A stretch of DNA of 64,000 nucleotides, from contig NC_081182.1 in assembly GCF_029867415.1 (NCBI RefSeq), positions 40,639,155 through 40,703,154 of the forward strand, read 5' to 3'. Positions 41,001 through 49,864 of the stretch are shown here, piece after piece; the first letter of the stretch is position 1; each line of letters opens with the position of its first letter. Made by a program: the position numbers and the translations under genes. The notes beneath the pieces are model-generated. The model was not told where the DNA came from. It did not search any database and saw only the letters and a program-made list of their open reading frames with translations. This DNA comes from Vicia villosa (Eukaryota > Streptophyta > Magnoliopsida > Fabales > Fabaceae).

Positions 41001-42169
41001 GAATTCTTGTCAGTGACAATGGAGTCATTGATCCTTAGGGAGGAGATAAGATTTGTTTTCCTCTTTATATTGGCATAAGTATGGAAGAACTTGGTGTTCC
41101 TGTCACCATCACTTTGCCATTTGATTCTAGCCTTCTCTTTCCAAAATTCCTCTTCAATATTCAAAGCAGCCTCCATATCATATTGAGCTTTGGTTTCCTT
41201 TTCCTTTAAGTCATCAGTGTAGCCAGAATTTGCAATTTCCATTTGAATATTCTGAAGGTGTGCCTCTGCATTCTTGACCTTGACCTTGACATCACCAAAA
41301 TTATTTCTGTTCCAAACCTTCAAGTTGTTTTTCAGAATTTTTAGCTTTTTATCAAGGATGAACATAGGGCATCCCACAAGATTGGTGCTCCAAGAATCCT
41401 TGACCACCTGAAGGCACTCCATGCTGGAGGTCCACATTTTTAGAAACCTGAACTGAGAACTGTAGTGCACCTTTTCAAAATCACAAGTTAGCATAATAGG
41501 AAAATGATCAGATCTTATTTTGGTAAGGGTGTTGCAAACAACTAAATTACAATTGTTCAACAAATCCATGTTACAAATGGATCTGTCCAGCCTCTTTTCA
41601 GTCAAGCAAAGGCCTTTTCTACCATTATTCCAAGAGAATTGATTACCAGTAGTAGGCAAATGTATGAGATTAAGATTATTAGACCAGTTAAAGAAATCTG
41701 CCATAGGCACCTTGGCAGGAGCACACCTACCTTTATGCTCCTCAGCACTAATGATGGCATTGAAGTCACCAATATAGCACCAAGGAACACCAGTAGGAGT
41801 CTGCTTCAGGGCATTCCAGAGATTCCTTCTAATCACATAGCTAGTGGAAGCATAAACCACGGAGAAACCCATGATATTGTTAGAGACATTTAAAGTGAAA
41901 CTAATATGTTGATCATCAATTTCAAGGACATTAGGGTTTAAGTTGGATTTGCAAAAACACCATAGATTAGGCAAGAGATTGTCTCTCTTATTAAAAGCAA
42001 AATCCTTGAAATCAAGCCTATGAAGCCATCTTTGAGGAAATTTCTCAAAGTCCATCCAAGGCCCAGCTATACAAACTAAGTTAGGGTGATTATTCTGAAT
42101 TAAATTCTTAAGGGCCAACCTAGAGGCCTTATTAGCAATGCCTCTAATGTTCCAAAAGAGGATCTTCAT
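38051..42169 (-). CDS. LINE ORF2: endonuclease / reverse transcriptase / zf-RVT / RNase H, 1372 aa
   Basis: The N-terminal AP-type endonuclease (residues about 1-230) has WNIRG, GDFNAI and SDHFPIM. Reverse transcriptase follows, with PGPDGFGGSF (about 455), FIKGRNIRDGI, GVRQGDPLSPLLF and the catalytic MYADDIMIF (about 690). A zf-RVT cysteine region (CSLCKSS...FHIFFDC) is near 1120. A C-terminal RNase H (about 1230-1350) has NIDG, SAELCAAML and LETDCTVVV. Two departures stand out. The endonuclease Glu expected before PWM is Gly36 (IAGPWM, codon GGG at 42064-42062). The last RNase H Asp is Asn1332 (FCANFMANLG, codon AAT). Each is one base from the expected codon. The frame is otherwise unbroken. 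Its ATG overlaps the ORF1 stop (ATGA). Confidence 0.95.
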   Translation of the reverse strand: MKILFWNIRGIANKASRLALKNLIQNNHPNLVCIAGPWMDFEKFPQRWLHRLDFKDFAFNKRDNLLPNLWCFCKSNLNPNVLEIDDQHISFTLNVSNNIMGFSVVYASTSYVIRRNLWNALKQTPTGVPWCYIGDFNAIISAEEHKGRCAPAKVPMADFFNWSNNLNLIHLPTTGNQFSWNNGRKGLCLTEKRLDRSICNMDLLNNCNLVVCNTLTKIRSDHFPIMLTCDFEKVHYSSQFRFLKMWTSSMECLQVVKDSWSTNLVGCPMFILDKKLKILKNNLKVWNRNNFGDVKVKVKNAEAHLQNIQMEIANSGYTDDLKEKETKAQYDMEAALNIEEEFWKEKARIKWQSDGDRNTKFFHTYANIKRKTNLISSLRINDSIVTDKNSLENHIVEHFQNLFNNNAVLQEDSSLHNVIPNMISDQTNALLTMVPTEDEIKHSVFSLKADSAPGPDGFGGSFYHHYWDIIKGDVTNAVSQFFLHGWIPKGYNANSIVLIPKSKDAETLSDYRPIALANFKFKIITKILADRLASLLPSLISFEQKGFIKGRNIRDGICLTSEAINLLNNKSFSGNIALKIDITKAFDSISWKFILKTLNSFGFSSIFCNWISIILHSATLSINFNGKLTGYFSCSNGVRQGDPLSPLLFCLAQEVLSRNITSLVSSNQFNRIQATRNCFVDSHTMYADDIMIFCRGDQKSLSNISNLLNTYAEHSGQFCSKHKSLIYAGGMSSSRHKILADIIGFKMAYPPLLYLGAPIFIGKPKASHFLFLADKIKLKLAAWKGSMLTMAGRVQLVKAVIHSMLIHCMTVYYWPSSIIKLIDKWIRNSIWSGNMDKKKLVTVKWKTCCTGYKEGGLGLKSIKIFNDATCLTLGWSFLQNQHSWASVLAARVRRKNRFINYSIKSSIWSSIKGNLSMITDNCQWLIGDGSNINFWLDNWYGEPLVDVFKIPSVFHQSLQVKVKDWFTNGSWVIPGNVLTAFPELINITSKISSTAEKDTLIWRAAEDGMLTVKLAYDSILKPHHSQKWLSFPWHRDIPPSQSMVVWRLIHKKMPSDDNLKIRGLSFPSMCSLCKSSEESAFHIFFDCTYAKKLWKCLAVKLQFHSFHNFEDCLNWIQRSWSNQAKVVSFAIIINMIHHIWKARNSARFEDTQISFERCCSNVTTAVRLIGNSSTNCSNSDMDSFLLLKSFDINIRPRKPSCTVEVIWCPPPLGWVKCNIDGLAKGSPMLSSCGGIFRNHNADHLGSFCEFLGDGNSVSAELCAAMLAIEKACVFNWKKLWLETDCTVVVQAFSNPNLVPWKIKARWLKCRAYTLEMDFMITHIYREANFCANFMANLGLLYMNFTWFSSLHYGLVSNFLLDKEGTPRVRFCI

Positions 42170-43479
42170 AAGGTTAAGTTTTTAGAACTAGATCTAAACC
42201 TAGTATTACCTGCTACCTTGGACTTCTTACCTCTCCCCCTTTTAGAAGTTACCTGCTGGAACTCCTTTTCAGGGATGCAGTCAGAACCAAGCTCCTCGTC
42301 ACTAATACCATCAGCCATATTATCCCAAGAATTTTGAAGAAATTCTTTCACCATGTTATTTTCCAGCTGATTCACTTGAGTTTCAGGGACAAGGTCAATC
42401 ATTTGTGTGACATCAATATGAACATCAGAATTAGACTGTTCAATATTATTCTGAGATACAGGAACAATAGCATTCTCTTTTATCACTTCCAAGAGGACAG
42501 GATCAGAATTCAAATCCTCTTCATTGACTTCATCATTTGTGTTCTGCTCAGGCCCTTGACTCTTGTCCTTCTGGCTTTTGCCTTCATCCATGGGAGGTGT
42601 TTTTCCTGCAGAAACATTCGAAGCTTTATCAGTTTTGGCAAGGTAAACTTTACCCTTACCTTGGTTCATCTCTTTCTTTTTGCAATTAGCCACAGAGTGA
42701 CCAATACATGAACAATATGAGCAGAACTCCGGGATTTTTTCATACTCAATATCGACAAAGAAGGCAAAGCCCACCCTTTCAACAAGAATTTTGTGACTTA
42801 GGTCTTTAGTAAGATCTAAATCAACCAGCACCCTTACAAAATGTCCAAAAGGCCTGTCAAAAGCAGACATATTGGATGCGGAATCAATACAGATGGGTGT
42901 TCCGATGCTGCTAGCTATGGCAAAAAGGATACGAGGTCTCCAATACTCCTGAGATAAGCCATGGATTCGTATCCAGACCTGGGCAGAGGTCTGTTTTAAA
43001 GTGGATGGAACAAAATCCTTGGTCCAGGGGAACAACTTGAGCACTCCTTGAGGAATTGACCAGGCATTAACCGATCGCACCCTTTGAACATCCTCCAAGG
43101 AGGAGAAGGAGAACTCAAAGAAACCCTTTCCCAAGGAAGTTACACCCCATTTCCCAATCGATGGCCAAAGTTGCATTAACTTGTTTTTCAGATTAACCAC
43201 GGTCAATGGAGGAGCTCCCTTAGACCAGACAACCCTTCCATGAAGATGATGTTTGCAAGCATCCACCCCCAGTTTGTATTCATCTTCTGGAATCGTAATA
43301 GCAAGCCTGTCCCCTTTAAGACAAGGGATGGGGAGCTGACTAAGAGGAATATCACAAACACTGTTTGCAACCGCTGAGGCAAAAGACTTCCCTTGAGGAT
43401 GAGGCGTGACCTTCTTAGAAGACGAATCCGAAGGCAAAGGTTGGAGATGTGTTTCAGGAAATAGAAGAGAGGGATCCAT
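42166..43479 (-). CDS. LINE ORF1: DUF4283 / zinc-knuckle nucleic-acid-binding protein, 437 aa
   Basis: The gag-like ORF1 of plant L1 elements, which coats the LINE RNA. Residues about 55-215 form a DUF4283 domain (LAITIPEDEYKLG, LMQLWPSIGKWGV, GFFEFSFSSLEDVQRV, VWIRIHGLSQEYW). A CCHC knuckle CSYCSCIGHSVANC lies near 253-266. The tail is acidic and low-complexity, then basic at the C terminus (TSKRGRGKKSK). It begins MDPSLLFPE, about 90 nt inside the element's 5' end. Its TGA shares bases with the ORF2 start (ATGA), suggesting termination-reinitiation for ORF2 translation. No breaks seen. Confidence 0.92.
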   Translation of the reverse strand: MDPSLLFPETHLQPLPSDSSSKKVTPHPQGKSFASAVANSVCDIPLSQLPIPCLKGDRLAITIPEDEYKLGVDACKHHLHGRVVWSKGAPPLTVVNLKNKLMQLWPSIGKWGVTSLGKGFFEFSFSSLEDVQRVRSVNAWSIPQGVLKLFPWTKDFVPSTLKQTSAQVWIRIHGLSQEYWRPRILFAIASSIGTPICIDSASNMSAFDRPFGHFVRVLVDLDLTKDLSHKILVERVGFAFFVDIEYEKIPEFCSYCSCIGHSVANCKKKEMNQGKGKVYLAKTDKASNVSAGKTPPMDEGKSQKDKSQGPEQNTNDEVNEEDLNSDPVLLEVIKENAIVPVSQNNIEQSNSDVHIDVTQMIDLVPETQVNQLENNMVKEFLQNSWDNMADGISDEELGSDCIPEKEFQQVTSKRGRGKKSKVAGNTRFRSSSKNLTL

Positions 43480-43968
43480 AGAGAAGAGGAAAGGGGAAGA
43501 GAGGAGGAAAAACGGGACGCAACCGTGAGAAACTAGCCGTTATCAGCGAAAGTCATTTTCTGTTTTCTCTATCATGTTCACTTAGTTGTGTTATCTATTT
43601 AAAAATGAAAGCGATATTTATTTTGTAAATTGATTAAAATAAGAGATCCAAATTATAATTTAATTTATTTATAATTAAATAATTTTTTATTAAAAAACGA
43701 GTATCATTAAAAACTTTTATAGATTACAAAATCTAATAAAATTATTTAAAAAAACATGACACTTTATTTAAACAGATTTTATTATTTAAATATGTTTTTC
43801 ATCTACATAAATGTAAAGCGTAATTTAATCTAAAAAAAAGGCACACATAGTACGCGGGAGTCGGGACACAATTAAAAGACATTTATTGTTTTTTCATAAT
43901 TAAATGTGAAATTTATTTAATTAAAATAATATTCCTTTTAAAAGGGAAGTAAGTAGCACGTTGTTTAT

Positions 43969-44541
43969 TAGGCATGGCAACGGGGCGGGTTGGGGACGGT
44001 TTTTATCTCCCCCAAACCCAAACCCGAATCCCCAATCAATCCCCGTTACCCGCCCCAAACCCAAACGGGGATGGGGAATTAAAACCCAAACCCGTCCTTA
44101 ACGGGTTCGGGTTGGGTTTGGGTATCCCCGCCCTTTCACCATGTATTTCGTAAAATCAATTTTTAAAATAAAAATATTTACTTTTTCAAAAATCAAATTA
44201 CATTACAAATAACAAAATAAAACAATCTCAAAAAATTTCATACATATATTTCAAATATTTAAAATAATAAATACAAATCAAATTATTAAAACATTAACCA
44301 CATATTTAATAATATAAATTATGAAATATAAATAATAATGTACATATTGAAATAAACGGGGCGGGTTTGGGGACGGGTTCGGGGTGGGTACTAGTGTCCC
44401 CATTACCCGACCCATCCCCATGTTTTCTAATTGGGGAAAACCCAAACCCGGACCCAAACCCAGTCAAAGTGGGTTTTCCCCGTCAACTTCGGGACGGGTT
44501 CGGGTGGGTACCCGTGGGTCTGGGTTTTATTGCCATGTCTA
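43969..44541. mobile_element. Non-autonomous hAT element, 573 bp
   Basis: Termini taggcatggcaa and ttgccatgtcta are inverted repeats (11 of 12 match). A perfect 8-bp duplication, ttgtttat, lies at 43961-43968 and 44542-44549. The sub-terminal arms are strongly GC-rich (acggggcgggtt / aacccgaccc types) around an AT-rich core. Overlapping frames in the arms encode only Pro/Gly/Asp-rich repeats and are not genes. Confidence 0.92.
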
Positions 44542-44549
44542 TTGTTTAT

Positions 44550-45244
44550 CAAAAAAAAAAAAATATTCATCATTTTTACCAGCTAAGTACCTTGATCATT
44601 TTCTAAATAGTACATGAACAAGGAAGCATAATCATTCTAAATAACCAAGGAAGGACCCTGCATCAAAGTAGTATCATTTTCTTTTTATAAATAAATCACA
44701 TTAATTAAACTAACAAAGGAAAAAATGGTTCTTACTAAAATCAAAGTTTTGATTCGCACAATAATTATTATTTTTTAAATTAAGATTTCGACATCACTTA
44801 TAAATTTCTTTGATTTTTCAAAGCATTTATTTACTAACAGTTAACACCGTGAAAGAATCAACGGCTTCAAATCAGTCATTTTCAAAGCACGGTCTCCGAT
44901 GTCTACGCTACAGTGTTTTCTCTCACACACTATCCCGGTATTTGTGATTTAGCGTCCGCCACATCAGCAACGGGTCCATTAAGTGCATGACAATCCATAA
45001 TTAATAAACACATTAATTAAAAGAATTAAATTAACACGATAATGGTCGGCTCTAATGAACGGCTCAGATCGAATCTAGAATTGATTACATAGAACCGAGT
45101 AGCAGAGTAACATTCCTCCCGAGACAGTTTGCTTTTACAGTCCTTCCCTCAACCATGATTCGTTCCCTCTCGCCATTCCCAAGATAAAACAACAACACGA
45201 AGAGAGAGAATCACAAAACAACAAACTGATTCTCATTTCTCCCA
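44550..45244. promoter_or_regulatory. Upstream region and 5' UTR of the USP-kinase gene
   Basis: AT-rich until about 44850, then more balanced. The last 100 bp before the ATG are C/T- and A-rich (ctctcgcc, agagagaga), as in many plant 5' UTRs. No convincing TATA box or named cis-element was found. The transcription start is not placed. Confidence 0.4.
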
Positions 45245-45399
45245 ATGAAGTTAATCGACGACGGCGCCGGTGGCCGGAAAGTGTTGGTCGGAGTTAAATT
45301 AGATCCCCGCAGCCGCGAGTTGCTGACGTGGGCACTCGTTAAGGTCGCTGAGCCCGGTGACCTCGTCATCGCGCTTCACGTTCTCGACACCGTAACTGG

Positions 45400-45440
<41 letters not shown>

Positions 45441-48338
45441 TTATTAACATTGCTTTTGTTGGAAGCGTTGTGTTGAATATATAATGTGACTGTTTTTTGT
45501 GTGTAGAGGGAACATCGTCGTTGCTATCTCTGGTGAAGACGTTCGATTCAGTTCTCGCCGTTTACGAAGGCTTCTGCAATTTGAAGCAGGTTTGTTTTGG
45601 GAGGGAAAATGGTTAATGAACCGTTGGAAGATTTTATCGGTTTTTGGAAAGTGAAATTGACTGTGTTGTTTTTTATTTTCAGGTTGATCTTAGGTTGAAA
45701 GTGTGTAGAGGTGATTCGGTTCGGAAGCTTCTAGTGCAAGAGGCGAAGGCGTTTGGAGTTTCGACGGTGATTCTAGGAACTTCGAAATCTCATCATGCAA
45801 TTCGGTCGTCTTCGTGGGTGGCTAAGTATTGCGCCAAGAAATTGCATAAGTGTGTTTCTGTTTTCGCTGTTGATAATGGGAAAATCGCTTTCCATAGAGA
45901 AGCTAGTGATAAAGGTTTTGGTTCCCGCTTTGTTTTTCTGATTTATTTTTCGTGCGTGAATTATTGCTATTTTCAGCTTTGGCTATGAATTGTGATCCTG
46001 TGTTGGTCTTTTTTTTTCTCTTGTTTTGGGAGGTTTATTTGATTGTTGTTGTTGTTGTTGTTATGGCAGAGAAATTACAGGAAGGTACACATTTATCATC
46101 AAAGTCGTTGGTGATTTTTACTAATAAAAGTGTGAAGAATTGTGAAAGTTGTGCTCTGCGAGAGATTTCTGAAACTGAATACAAGATTTCTGAAAATGAA
46201 TATAATCAAGGGGAGTTGTTGTTTGATGATTGTGAAACGGAAAACCCGCTTGCTTTGGTACCGTTTGAAAAACACGAAGATGATTCCGTAGTGGGTAATT
46301 CTAAACAGACAAAACCTGGTTGGTCACTCATTCGGAATGTATTTCAGCACAAAAAGCATACAGCTAAGTCTTCACCCAAAAATACATTTGTTTTTCAACG
46401 GGCAATACGACATTCCGGAAGTCATTCTTCAGCTGTAGTGTATCCAGATCATAAACAGATTAATGTTGATCAAATTGACGAGTCTACCCTGGATGGGGAG
46501 AGTGGTGCCATTGTGCCGTTTGGATCTGCTATTATCTTACCTCCTCCCACCCTTTGCAGTGATGGCGGTAGCCTTCCTGAAGAATTGTTGGTTTTACGAG
46601 AGAAGTACTCGGCTTCATGTAGATTGTATAGTTTGCAGGAACTTGTAGCTGCAACCATCAACTTCTCATCCGGTAAGCTTTCATGAATCCAACTTTTGTT
46701 TCCCAATTTTCATTCTAGCCATATGCTTGAGATATGTTCTGATACTCTCCTTAATTGTGTTTTTTAGAAAATTTGGTTGGCAAAGGTGGCAGTAGTGATG
46801 TTTACAGAGGGTGTCTTCCCGAAGGCAAGGAATTGGCTGTGAAAATTTTGAAGCCGTCTGAGAATGTTGTACAAGAGTTTGCTCAAGAAGTTGAGATTGT
46901 TACAACTTTGCATCATAAGAACACAATATCTCTATCTGGTTTTTGTCTAGAGGGAAACCATTTATTACTGGTTTATGATTTTTTATCAAGAGGAAGCCTA
47001 GAAGAAAACCTTCACGGTAGATTATTTATTTGGCATTGTTTGTAAATTGCTAGTGATTGCGTAATTCTTTACTTTCTCTAATTTGTTTTTCTTGTGCTCT
47101 TTGGAATAGGTAACAGAATTGACTATAATTCATTTGGCTGGCAAGAGAGGTACCGAGTGGCTGTAGGTGTAGCCGAGGCCTTGGATTATCTGCATAATGG
47201 CAGTGCCCGAGCAGTAATCCATAGGGATGTCAAATCTTCGAATATCCTTCTTTCAGATGATTTTGAGGCACAGGTACTGTAATATATTTATTCTTCTTGT
47301 TCTCTGATAGGCATTGTCATCTTTTTATATTTCTTTGGACTTGATTTCAATTATACCCTTCCTCTAAGCCACATGTTTATTTCTTCAGCTCTCAGATTTT
47401 GGACTGGCTAGTTGGGGTTCTTCTTCTTCTCATATTATTTGTACTGATGTTGCCGGAACATTTGGGTGAGTAGCATTCCTTTTTCTATCTTCCATGGCTT
47501 GTTTATCTTTATTTGATTTGGTCTGAAAAGGTTTTATCTGACAGGTACCTAGCTCCTGAATATTTTATGCACGGTAGAGTTACCGACAAAATTGACGTAT
47601 ATGCTTTTGGTGTTGTACTCCTTGAGCTTCTATCCAATAGGAAACCCATTAACAACGAATCTCCAAAGGGCCAGGAGAGCCTTGTTATGTGGGTAAGTTG
47701 TTTTTTAATAATAGTCTTATGAGTTCAGCATCTAAGATAGTTACAACACTGTATGTATATAAATAAAGCATGTGCTAATACTAGAACTCAGCATTCCACT
47801 AGTATTGTATCCTAAGAGTTGGAAGTCAATATGACTAATGACCACATCCAATTTCAGGCAACATCAATCTTGAAAAGTGGGAAGATTTCCCAGTTGCTTG
47901 ACCCAAGCCTTGGCAGTGAATACAACGATTGTCAGATCAAGAGAATGATTTTAGCTGCTACTCTTTGTATTAGACGGGTTCCTAGATTGCGACCTCAAAT
48001 CCGAGTTGTAAGTCCTTTGTCTATGCAAATTCATTCCCTTCCGTTTTGTCTCATGCCGTGTCCTTTGGGTTATCAATCATGTTTCTTCAATAATGCAGAT
48101 ACTGAAACTTCTTCACGGTGATGAAGAAATAACACGATGGGCAGAACAAGAAGTCTGTGCACCAGAGACACATGATGGATTTGATGAGGAACCAGTTCGA
48201 ACAAATATCCAGTCCCACCTTAACCTTGCTTTGCTGGACGTGGAGGATGATGCAGTTTCTATCAGTAGCACTGAGCAGACTGTCTCATTGGAGGATTATT
48301 TGCAAGGAAGATGGAGTCGCTGCTCAAGTTTTGACTAA
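45245..48338 (+). CDS. Receptor-like cytoplasmic kinase with N-terminal USP domain, 699 aa
   Basis: Ten exons: 45245-45398, 45507-45589, 45683-45914, 46070-46672, 46768-47016, 47110-47273, 47389-47465, 47545-47692, 47858-48007, 48099-48338. All have GT-AG borders and matching phases, giving 2100 nt. Residues about 10-155 form a universal-stress-protein (adenine nucleotide alpha-hydrolase-like) domain ([32 protein letters not shown]). An acidic linker follows (exon 4). The Ser/Thr kinase starts at about 358: glycine loop [17 protein letters not shown] with the ATP-binding Lys, catalytic loop [23 protein letters not shown] and [13 protein letters not shown]. All catalytic residues are present, so an active RD kinase is expected. 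There is no signal peptide or membrane segment, so it is likely cytosolic or membrane-associated. The family resembles plant RLCKs annotated as adenine nucleotide alpha-hydrolase-like kinases; substrate unknown. Confidence 0.95.
45402..45432. repeat. (TC)n microsatellite in kinase intron 1
   Basis: About 15 TC dinucleotides followed by a short TG run, starting directly behind the splice donor at 45399. Being this close to the 5' splice site, length variation could influence splicing. Confidence 0.93.
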
Positions 48339-49301
48339 ATATTTTCATCATGGTATCGTCTGGAAATCAAATGCATGTTTTGTTTATATTATTTTGTTTT
48401 ATCAGGTTAGATTTTCGAAATTCTGCGGCAGCGCGGATCTGGTCTTGGAAGAGAGGTCCAAAAAATGTCCCCCTCCTTGACTTTGTAGCCAGTTTCAGTT
48501 TGCGTTATACAGAAAGATCTTAACAGAAACATTTGGCCTTTCTGGAGCAAACTCTTGCGGGCTAGCATGTAGATTTGAATTAAGAAAATGAAGAGTATAT
48601 ATTCTCTACCACTAAAGAACGTCCTCGTGTCTTAGTTCTATGGTGGTGCGTCCAAAATTCACTTAGACCATTGGTGTGTCATGGTTGATTAAGTTGAAAC
48701 ATGACAAATTTGATCTTTCATTGGATTTAGATTCTATTGCGAAATTGTAAATAGAATTTGCAGAATGAGATTCTATTATGGCTTTTGGGTTAATCCTTTA
48801 GTTAAGTTGTCATATTTCCAGTGTAAATAGGCCATTTTCCAAGTAAAACTTCGACGTTCACATATTTAACTGCTGACTGAGATGAAGCTGTCGACTTTTC
48901 CTGTCAAAATATTACTTTTTGAAGTTTGTATTTCAAGTTTGGACATTGGATTGGAGACATTGTATTGTATGTTATTGACTTTAGCTTAAAATATTATCTC
49001 CAGTCTACTTGTATTGTAGTATTTTCAACTAGTAAGAGAGCCATTCTCCTCGCTGTTGAATTGGTGGAACATAAGACTGGCGCATATTTGGACTCTTGAA
49101 TTAACCGTAACTGAATTGGAAATTACAGATATAAGTTTTCCCAAAAACATGCTGTCCAAAATATTAATGAGACTCAGAACTATCGCATGGACTGTTTTCG
49201 TTGAGTATCCCGTGGACGGTTTTACTTCACTTACGCGGGACTAGTGATAGGTCAGCTGTGATGTGAATAGAAATGAAAATTATATCTACCGGTAGACATA
49301 T
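48339..49301. other. 3' UTR and downstream flank of the kinase gene
   Basis: No ORF with family similarity. Sequence is moderately AT-rich and appears single-copy. The poly(A) site is not determined. Confidence 0.45.
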
Positions 49302-49695
49302 CGGGAGAATTTATTTTCTCACCCCCCAAACTTATGAAAAGACCAAATTGTCTAACCGATTTTCATTACCACATTTTCATAAATTTATTGGAAGAATCGG
49401 AATTTTCAAATTCTCTGACGATACAGGAAATTTGGCGAAAACAAGTTATATTTACGGTATATTTTGTGAAATTTTCGGTATATTGTACTGGAAATTTCAA
49501 AAATTTTGGTATTTGCTACCGGTTCAAAATTTCCGGTATTTTTTTACCAATATTATCGGAAATTTTGAAATTTCCAGTGCGTATTATCATACCTGAAATT
49601 TTGAAATTTTCGGTATTTCAATTTTTTTTTAAAAAGAAGTTATTTTCCTTATATGTTTAAATTTTGCAGTGAGGACCAGAGGCATGGATGGTTCT

Positions 49696-49864
49696 TGTTA
49701 AGATACGAAAGACTAAGAGGCATTTGAATAAACAGTGTGTTTTGTAAAGCACTACGGAGACTTTATTATATAGAGAGAGATTACAGTTAATTACATGATA
49801 TAGTCGATGTGGGACTATTCTATATACAAATATTCTTAACACTATATATTCACAAATATCAACA
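49696..49864 (-). repeat. 3' LTR of decayed Copia
   Basis: 169 bp between the polypurine tract (49865-49877) and older transposon sequence. Plus-strand ends are tgttaag and atcaaca. Contains a TATA-like run (tatatagagagag complement). No partner LTR in the window. Confidence 0.8.

Larger units (their letters stand above)
37974..43569 (-). mobile_element. Full-length L1-type LINE
   Basis: A complete non-LTR retrotransposon of about 5.6 kb on the minus strand: 5' UTR of about 90 nt (43569-43480), ORF1 (43479-42166), ORF2 (42169-38051), a short 3' UTR and a poly(A) tail read as poly-T at about 37974-37989. It is flanked by a 16-18 bp target-site duplication (37956-37973 and 43570-43587). Long duplications plus a tail are diagnostic of target-primed reverse transcription. 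Both ORFs are open, so the insertion is probably recent. Confidence 0.95.

Noticed and set aside
44367..44617. Two overlapping Pro/Gly/Asp-rich frames
   Set aside because: They lie in the GC-rich arm of the hAT element at 43969-44541 and encode only its repeat motifs.
45952..46686. Single 244-codon frame as the kinase gene's exon 4 start
   Set aside because: Its first part is intron sequence (T-rich and poly-Val). The splice acceptor at 46068-46069 restores the phase with exon 3.
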